64,000 bases of DNA, taken from NCBI GenBank assembly GCA_928724745.1, contig CAKMXJ010000006.1, positions 248,001-312,000 on the forward strand. The letters run 5' to 3'. Under the pieces are notes generated by a model, which was not told the origin of the DNA, ran no database searches, and was given only the letters and a program-made list of their open reading frames with translations. Positions within the stretch are counted from its first letter, which is position 1. Each line of letters begins with the position of its first letter. The stretch is from Anthracocystis setariae. Taxonomy: Eukaryota > Basidiomycota > Ustilaginomycetes > Ustilaginales > Ustilaginaceae. Of this stretch, positions 58,701-64,000 are shown piece after piece. A program made the translations under genes and the position numbers.

Positions 58701-60094
58701 GGCGGAGCCATCGAGTTATCGAGCAACCTCGATTCATGCTGCGCTATAAGTTGGCTCGGTTTAGCTTTGAAGTAGTCCTCATCCAAATCGACTGTGATCT
58801 CATTGGCGCTGCGGAGACTCTCTGCGTTCTCGACTGAGAAGCTTGTAAGCTTACGATATGTTACGGAAAGCTCGAGATGGCCGATCGGTGTGGCGACGGG
58901 GGCAAGCGTCCGTACACCATAGTGGGTGCGTGTACCTGATTCATTGGGTGTATCTGCCTCCTCTTGACCGGCATAGTCCAAGTCCTGCTCTGCAGGCAAA
59001 GCCTGGGTTACGCCAATCTCTTCTGCTGAGAATGGATGTGGATCCTCTGTGGCATCATCAGAGGGAACGCTGATGCGGCAGCCAATGGTCATTTGTCGGT
59101 CGTACGAGCCCATGTCCTCGCGTGCAGCTAGGGATGGAAATGTTTTCTGGCTTGGCTGGTGACTGCTGCGATGTTGCGGAGACGTCTTGAGCGCCTCGAT
59201 CTTGGCACAAAGAGGGTTGGAAGGCAGCGTACAAAGCAGAGTGAAAAGCGCACGGAAATGTACGACAGACCTCTTGTAGAAGGTTGAGAGATCTGGCGGA
59301 GCAGAAGGAGGATTCGGGTTGAAACGCAGCCTCCATCGCTCCAACACGATCCTTTGGGGTCGAGTAGCGGGCTTTGAGGCGGTTTGTTCGCCTGGCTTTC
59401 TGCCGTCGAGACATATGCGGCTACTTCTAAAGTCTTCGGAGCGGGGTTTGCTGTGCGCAAGGGGTTTGAGAGATTCAGTTTTGGGCGATCGTGCCAAGAG
59501 CAAGACTTCATGTTGATCAGAGACGCGGGAAAGATCGAGCAGAACATCAATGTTGAGTTCGGGAACGGAGGAGGTTGTTGTGGGCAACTCCTGGGATGGG
59601 TCATGCTGGTGGCCTTCGAGGCCGAGAAGAGTAGTGATGGATCTCCAGAGTCGCAGCTCCTCTTTGAAGAGGTCATTGTCTGGAATGAGAAGTCCAAACC
59701 ACCGAGACAGCTTGGTGGTCTGCTGCGACGCTGAGGTAGCTGTCAGTGGCTTCGATTCGCTAGCATTGGTGTCAAAGGGAGCAGTGACAAGAGAGGGGCG
59801 GAGATGGGGGAGTCGAGACTGGGTGACGAGATGGGCGGTAGTGGTGTAGAAGTGGTAAATGACGCCGTCGAGTTTTGTCAGTTGGGATGCGGCGGTAGAG
59901 GAGGAGCCTTCTTGTCGCTGAGACGGCTGCCTCTGCAGAGAGGGCCGAGCCTCATGCTGCTGCTGGTGGTGCTGGGAATGTGAGTCAATGTTCTGAGATG
60001 AGTCTGGCGCTGTGATTGAAGAAGTCGAGGGTTGGCGGCGCGAGTGAGCAGAGGAGGTACGACGGTGGTGTATGTGGTCCTGTTGCGACTGCAT
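55760..60094 (-). CDS. ATG13: Autophagy initiation factor Atg13
   Basis: 1444 residues, intronless. The HORMA-type N-terminal region starts near residue 75 (LDGVIYHFYTTTAHLVTQSRLP) and includes WFGLLIPDNDLFKEELRLWRSI, VLLDLSR, RIVLERWRLRFNPN, YKRSVVHFRALFTLLCTLPSNPL and RQMTIGCRISVP, with APVATPIGHLELSVTYRK near 405. This sequence of blocks is that of Atg13. The rest is a very long Ser/Thr/Ala-rich tail, in line with the TORC1-phosphorylated, Atg1- and Atg17-binding tail of the family. Atg13 with Atg1 starts phagophore formation when TORC1 is off. Length is about twice that of yeast (738), nearly all of it tail. Upstream it diverges from the securin-like gene. Confidence 0.88.
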   Translation of the reverse strand: MQSQQDHIHHRRTSSAHSRRQPSTSSITAPDSSQNIDSHSQHHQQQHEARPSLQRQPSQRQEGSSSTAASQLTKLDGVIYHFYTTTAHLVTQSRLPHLRPSLVTAPFDTNASESKPLTATSASQQTTKLSRWFGLLIPDNDLFKEELRLWRSITTLLGLEGHQHDPSQELPTTTSSVPELNIDVLLDLSRVSDQHEVLLLARSPKTESLKPLAHSKPRSEDFRSSRICLDGRKPGEQTASKPATRPQRIVLERWRLRFNPNPPSAPPDLSTFYKRSVVHFRALFTLLCTLPSNPLCAKIEALKTSPQHRSSHQPSQKTFPSLAAREDMGSYDRQMTIGCRISVPSDDATEDPHPFSAEEIGVTQALPAEQDLDYAGQEEADTPNESGTRTHYGVRTLAPVATPIGHLELSVTYRKLTSFSVENAESLRSANEITVDLDEDYFKAKPSQLIAQHESRLLDNSMAPPQTTTRRTPSSETVSNTELRTNTPPFLVPAQQRISGISAARPSALAAQRNSPESTALTNLAGHAAGTEAHLSQSPANASVFSTSSSGRNTAGLSSLRRTASNKSNVSILSPANASATPSSPALAAALSTEPAFVVPSSVRRASTSERRLRSLSGLSSGRPSPPVSPVTATSELPESGGALPRSVSAAFATSASRSISTRTTSGFVGSLAAGVASGSSQSRSGVSFSPSSSSPLAQQMSLQGSRPGTSSGLAPTGSYSASSLRSASGSILRSSAPGTGMLTTPSLRSVFQTYVPRSQNATSLSMSRTPPTSTNAFVHGSYSPSNLGTGLRSSIRRNSSTSDAGSGSAFGASMTSSSAAKPQMIKRYSTNFAYRQNRERSGVYGSSLGSEGSSFGAGAEASSYPRFGGTAASLGSAQGRNWISRMEQRQGLGTGGAFARTSSLDNATTAASTATASRYRPISATGSVPVGGITPSSRSHDEEIDDLVRLLETRPAFGTSSIGKITSLRNERRGVSGLSSTPEEGAGTRPGHASEALTDSVQSNSGAERTSSLSGSGLRAGGIRTANPMSRSQLDDLLSRMAESVGLVGSKEQACSASGETPSDVAASDETRAAAADTSQPTPDAGSAGTKASQPLTRSQVAATLGKGRGGSSMEAKHSTELLSTRSSNPAIVAPGAPMDVGMRTRSTEGHQARAYSTSAARMAISGDEASRTARDQIATGEIPRTTSVAPISSNSTPDYEAEGDLIFTVDGQQEYTPEDELAGEMEMIPDEAATNNADAAYGRSAEHRPGGGIEGGMGATLPVGAHREGRTVERVRSGPMSEWHATERWERERAQEAERRRADAEMSRNFGQGVGAIIRGRDSHSPWRSTAHPTSGLSTSTATPMSVQSTTSTTGALGFRSSSTRPLTGTSRLVGVGNSNMGGAYGSAATTGLGLAQGGDTRRGYGVSAPSTQFHYQPQHSSDKASASSNPVSRDEANDEDD

Positions 60095-61156
60095 TCACGC
60101 TGTCGTGATGACGGCCAGGCTGCCTTGGATGCAGCGGATAAAGCAGGCTCCAGCTCGGGAATATGGATCCGGAGAGATCTCAGATCGAACGACCAACCGT
60201 GTATGTGGATGTGTATGTGGATGTGGATGTGGATGTGGTGCGGGGTTTGATACTTGGACGTGGACAAATCGAGTCTGGGGCAGCGAGCGTGTGCTGCCAA
60301 CTGGTGTGAGGTTGGTTGTAGATGCGGGTGTTGTGTCTTGAGGCGATCGGCGCGACGAAGGATGTGCGGCCTAGATCGAAGCGGGTGGTAGGAAAGGGAG
60401 AGACGATGGATGGTGTTGATTGGAGAGGTTCAAGTACTGTACTGTACTGCATAGTACCAAGTGGAGGGGAGAATACTGTAGTGTTGTGCGCTCAAGCCAA
60501 GTCAGGCGATAAGCCGGCCACTAGCTCAGTCGTATTTAACCGATGCTGCCATCCCACCGCAGCTACGGTGCAGTGCAGTACAGTGCAGTGCAGTACAGTC
60601 AAATGCAACTAAAACCTTCACTACTCTGGATTTTATTTAATTTTTAACGGTACTGACAAGCGATAGGTACTTGACCATCCTTAGCTTGGCTTGACACATG
60701 TATATGTGAAATGGCAGCTCCATTGTGTTGCAGCCGTGACGATGTGTGGATCACGCCCAAGTCATAAGTGTAGAACAGTGGCGACAGAGTTCCCTTTAGC
60801 AAACACGAACATGGGTGAAAAAAAGGGTTTGATTGACTGTTGAGCCGTTATGTTATAATATCACGTGATGGTTCTTTTGGTCGACGCGGACGAGGTGTGG
60901 TGGGGCGGCAGTTAGTGGCAGAGTGCTGTTGTATGCATGTTAATTTCCACTTCCACCCACCTTTTTATGGAGACGGCCATCCACTTATACCCTTGACACG
61001 CACCACTTGCCTTTCCTTACCAACCCTTCTTCTTCACCACCTATGTCCTTCACCGTATCGTCTATATCTGCGTGAGATACTGCTACCGACAGCTACAGTT
61101 TCAGCGCATCTTTCCTTCCGTCGGTGCCGCCCACCTCACCACTCACCTCTGCCAAC
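60095..61156. promoter_or_regulatory. Divergent promoter of ATG13 and the securin-like gene
   Basis: 1062 bp. Near ATG13 is a GGATGT hexamer tandem (about 60198-60240). Two CAGTAC/GTACTG tracts lie at about 60432-60452 and 60563-60600. No gene is seen. Confidence 0.55.
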
Positions 61157-62746
61157 ATGATGCATTCCAGAGGCTTCGTTCTCTCGGAGAATCAGGCGTT
61201 TGCAGGTCAGACAAGGACGCCTGGTCCTTCTCGTCTCCATGCCTCACCCACCCGCAAGAATATGACCACAGGCAAGCGTGGTCTCGGTGGATCGTCCAAA
61301 CTTTTCGGCCAGGACGTTGCCTCTACAGGATCGAAACAGCTGTTCCAGGATGTATCCAAGTCGCCCGTCAAGGCCTTAAGCGATCGCAATGCTGCAAGGA
61401 CGCCTGGCGCTTCCACGTTCGTGCCAAGCAAGGGCAAGGGTGCTGCCTCAAATAACAACGACTCGTCTCCATCCAAGAAAGGATCTACCGAACTGAGTCC
61501 ACGTAAAGCGACTACTTCCAACGCATTGCGGTCCATCAATGGCAAACAACGACAAGCGATCGATCTACCTTTCGCAAAGCCAAGTCAAACCTCTTTCAAC
61601 GATGCAGCCGAAGCGATAAAGACGCCGGCCCCTAGTCAGCTGGGCAAGTCGAGGTCGATGAGCCGTCAGAACAGCTTCGTCACGCCTGCTGCCAATGTCG
61701 GACGCGCCGGGCAGATCAAAGCGCGCATGGGCGAGATTCTGGATGCTGAGAAGGGTCTTTCGATGCAGAAGCCAGACAATGCAACCGAGCAGAGCACCGA
61801 GCAGCCGGCGGTGCAGTTGACAGAAGAGGAAATGTATCCCGAGATCGAGTACATGCCACCTAGCTTTCACGCCAAGCATCCGGTGTTCGAGTTTCCCGAC
61901 GAGCTCGATGCTCTACCCAGAGCCAAGGAGCTCGGAGCAAAGCTTTCTGCATTCTCGCCCGTCGAACTCCGCGTAGCATGTTCTCACGATCTAAGTGATA
62001 CAGAGATCCCCCGCATGGAATCTGTTGACCACGATGCGCTTGCACCTCCTGCCTTTATCGTGGACAGCGACGATGACGACCCTTGGCCAGATGTGCCCGA
62101 GGAGCAACATGTACCAACAGTCCGAGCGCCCCCTGCAGCAAAACAGCTAAGCAAAACACCAGTCATGGCAGCTCGGACTTCATCTGCTATTTCTGCACGG
62201 GCTCCAACTGGCAGCATTCGTCCTCCTGTAGCTATCGGTGCCAAAAACTCAGGCGTGACACCGACCGTTGCGGCTCGGACAGCAACCAGTCTCGCCAAAG
62301 GACGCACTGTATCGGCTACGGGACCGAGCCAGTCGAGCGTCCGATCAGCAGGCTTGCAGCGGTCGATCGCATCGGCTCCGGGTAATCGAACAGGCACATT
62401 GTTGAGCTCTATCAATCGATCTGCAAACGCTGTCCAGGCGTCAACTGCAGGTGTACGATCCACTACTCGTCCTGCCATCGGTGCGAAAAGCGGGTCAGCC
62501 AGGCCTGTCAACCAGCAGATTGCTGCACAGGCTCAGCGAGGTGCCTTGCAAGCTGTAAAGCAAGCTGTTCAGCCAGAACCGGTTGCGCAGAAAGCTGCAA
62601 CCAAGATCAATCCTCAGCTTGTAGACTTTGTCGATGATGAGCTCGGAAAGCAGACAGCCGCAGCATTGCATCGCATGGACGCTGAGGACGACATGGAGGC
62701 TTTTCAGCTCGACCTAGGATCTCTGTCCGACCCAGATGATGCCTAG
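61157..62746 (+). CDS. Securin-like protein (Pds1/Cut2/PTTG type)
   Basis: 529 residues from the double ATG at 61157; the frame upstream has only GTG. The N-terminal half is basic and disordered with KRGLGG and RNAARTPGAS segments, which could hold degradation boxes, though I see no textbook KEN or RxxLxxxN. The central block MYPEIEYMPPSFHAKHPVFEFPD, followed by LPRAKELGAKLSAF, aligns by eye with the separase-binding segment of animal securin (YPEIEKFFPF...). The C-terminal half is Ala/Ser/Thr/Val-rich with repeated RPx and AARTATS-like phrases and ends acidic (FQLDLGSLSDPDDA). Securin blocks separase until the APC/C destroys it at anaphase. It is longer than yeast Pds1 (373). The call rests mainly on the YPEIE block. 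Confidence 0.7.
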   Translation: MMHSRGFVLSENQAFAGQTRTPGPSRLHASPTRKNMTTGKRGLGGSSKLFGQDVASTGSKQLFQDVSKSPVKALSDRNAARTPGASTFVPSKGKGAASNNNDSSPSKKGSTELSPRKATTSNALRSINGKQRQAIDLPFAKPSQTSFNDAAEAIKTPAPSQLGKSRSMSRQNSFVTPAANVGRAGQIKARMGEILDAEKGLSMQKPDNATEQSTEQPAVQLTEEEMYPEIEYMPPSFHAKHPVFEFPDELDALPRAKELGAKLSAFSPVELRVACSHDLSDTEIPRMESVDHDALAPPAFIVDSDDDDPWPDVPEEQHVPTVRAPPAAKQLSKTPVMAARTSSAISARAPTGSIRPPVAIGAKNSGVTPTVAARTATSLAKGRTVSATGPSQSSVRSAGLQRSIASAPGNRTGTLLSSINRSANAVQASTAGVRSTTRPAIGAKSGSARPVNQQIAAQAQRGALQAVKQAVQPEPVAQKAATKINPQLVDFVDDELGKQTAAALHRMDAEDDMEAFQLDLGSLSDPDDA

Positions 62747-63928
62747 AATGATTTTCGCATCACCCCCTTCGAGTAGAGCATACAATACCACATCAACTTC
62801 GTTTTCAGTAATATCGGCCCATACTATACCTGTCATAACATCATCAGCAGCGCCATCCCTTCTAGCAATGTTGTTCAGTTCTTGCATTTCATAATCCCCC
62901 GCCTATACTGATGTTGCGTATGACCAATGAGCCAAGCCTGTGTCATCGACGACCGGATTGATTTGAAGGAGGTTTGCAGCAGTTGGCTGGTTTGACGGCT
63001 TTTGTCGGCAAAGAGCCATATTGTTAGGGCGACGGATGCTACGGTGAGTAGTTGTGTAGAAAAATGCAGATCGCATTTGAAAGTGGCAGCTGAACCGCGA
63101 TCCGCCCTTTGAACGCGAATGACAATCCTCGAAAAAAGGACGAGGCACGCTAGTGTAGTGCAGTGTGAGGCACGCACGTAGTGTATATACAGTACTTTGA
63201 TAGAGGGTCTGAGCGTGCGTTTTTTCTTTTGCGGGAAACGGATGCATGTGTGCGTGGATGGGTGACTGGCTGGTTGGCTCAAGACGAGCCGTGCACGCCT
63301 GCGTGTTTTGCGCTCGAGCGAGCGATGGCCAAGCAAAGCTCAGATTTCGCCGACACGAAACACACACACACACACAGACTCGACACAGCACAGCACAGCA
63401 CAGCACAGCTCAATATAGAGTGCCAGGCTGCTTTGCAGTTTCGTCACTCGGCACACACACAGCTGCAACGCAACAACTCTAACTCAATCAGAACCAACTC
63501 GCATCCATCGCAGCTTGGTTTCGTATTCCACCTCCCTCTTCTCTTCACATCTCTCCCTCAGTCCAAACGCCTGCTGATAGCATCACCTCACGACCTATCG
63601 TCCGCCATCTCGTGTGCTGTGCTGTGTGCGCATTTCTTCACTTGCACGCGGCCACTTTCAGCACCTGCAACGGCCTCCGCATTCGCCCAAGCTAGCTCGG
63701 AATCGTTACACCAGCGGTGCACTTCCTTCGAATCTCGATCCATACAGTCATCCTTCTCCCTCGCTCTTCACGGATGACGTTCAGCCTCGACGCTTTTACT
63801 TGGTTCTGAATTGCCTGCGGGCTACAGCTCTAATCTCCTATCGCTGCGTTGGCTGATCAGCCATTGACGATTCAAGTCTCGACAATCACCTCCTGTGCAG
63901 AACCCGCTTCCCGGACGCTTACGCCATC
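62747..63928. promoter_or_regulatory. Intergenic region upstream of the last gene
   Basis: 1182 bp. A CA run followed by a CACAG pentamer tandem lies at about 63358-63409. The last 450 bp are C/T- and CA-rich, like a long 5' leader. The longest frames here (about 63181-63777) have no recognisable content and I treat them as non-coding. Confidence 0.45.
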
Positions 63929-64000
63929 ATGTCGAGACATTCGGGTGCCTTCTTTGGCGACGATGTTAGCTCGCTACCGCTTCACAACGATCCGCACGTC
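63929..64000 (+). CDS. Start of an unidentified gene (partial, runs off the window)
   Basis: ATG 63929 follows a C/T-rich leader (CTTACGCCATC) and opens a frame to the window end: 24 residues with no motif (MSRHSGAFFGDDVSSLPLHN and on). The frame is open and the context is good for a start, but the product cannot be named from this length. Confidence 0.5.
   Translation, partial: MSRHSGAFFGDDVSSLPLHNDPHV

Noticed and set aside
63181..63777. 198-codon frame before the last gene
   Set aside because: It runs through CA and CACAG simple repeats, has no recognisable domain and lies where a C/T-rich leader is expected.

Overview
The window looks like a chromosome arm of a smut-type basidiomycete (Ustilaginales; Ustilago/Sporisorium/Pseudozyma-like). 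This is inferred from roughly balanced GC, mostly intronless genes, short introns with GTAAGT-type donors, CTGAC-like branch sites and YAG acceptors, serine-rich disordered proteins and the gene set. No species call is possible from the sequence alone.

Layout. 1-5.0 kb: the 3' end of an unidentified gene, a DUF1624/HGSNAT-like multi-pass membrane protein, an NR2C2AP-like discoidin-fold protein (-), and a full ribonuclease H1 with an N-terminal hybrid-binding (viroplasmin-like) domain. 5.0-21.2 kb: an accessory island. Two further short RNase H1 paralogues lack the hybrid-binding domain. The upstream region of the last one was split by a PIF/Harbinger DNA transposon (6721-20171; 54-bp terminal inverted repeats, ATG target duplication). 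That transposon was in turn split by a young, full-length Ty3/gypsy chromovirus (6895-16548; 1111-bp LTRs with two observed differences, GTCAC target duplication). The chromovirus carries gag, pol with a C-terminal chromodomain, and an antisense spliced gene between pol and the 3' LTR. Splicing of that gene assembles a six-cysteine array with Zn2Cys6-like spacing. This is the most unusual object in the window.

21-64 kb: conserved euchromatin, densely packed and often convergent or divergent. In order: a Kre9/GPI-anchored surface protein (-), Trm112 (+), Vps26 (+), an unknown serine-rich protein (+), PAAF1/Rpn14 (-), Gpi10/PIG-B (-), TFIIH subunit Tfb2 (-), Dph2 (+), a Ccc1/VIT1 iron transporter with an N-terminal cysteine cluster (-), Mrc1 (+), a fusion of a HemK/Mtq1 release-factor methyltransferase with a peptidyl-tRNA hydrolase (-), a K-channel-beta-like aldo/keto reductase (+), an unknown serine-rich protein (+), a Ymc1-type mitochondrial carrier (-), exosome subunit Rrp40 (+), a RAMP4/Ysy6-like small ER protein assembled from three exons (-), Atg13 (-), a securin-like protein (+) and the first codons of a gene running off the end (+).

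Functional links are mostly housekeeping. Trm112 and the HemK domain both belong to the methyltransferase side of translation termination. Dph2 modifies elongation factor 2. Rpn14 acts in proteasome assembly and Rrp40 in RNA decay. Mrc1 and the securin act in S phase and mitosis. Gpi10 makes the anchor that the Kre9-like protein is predicted to receive.
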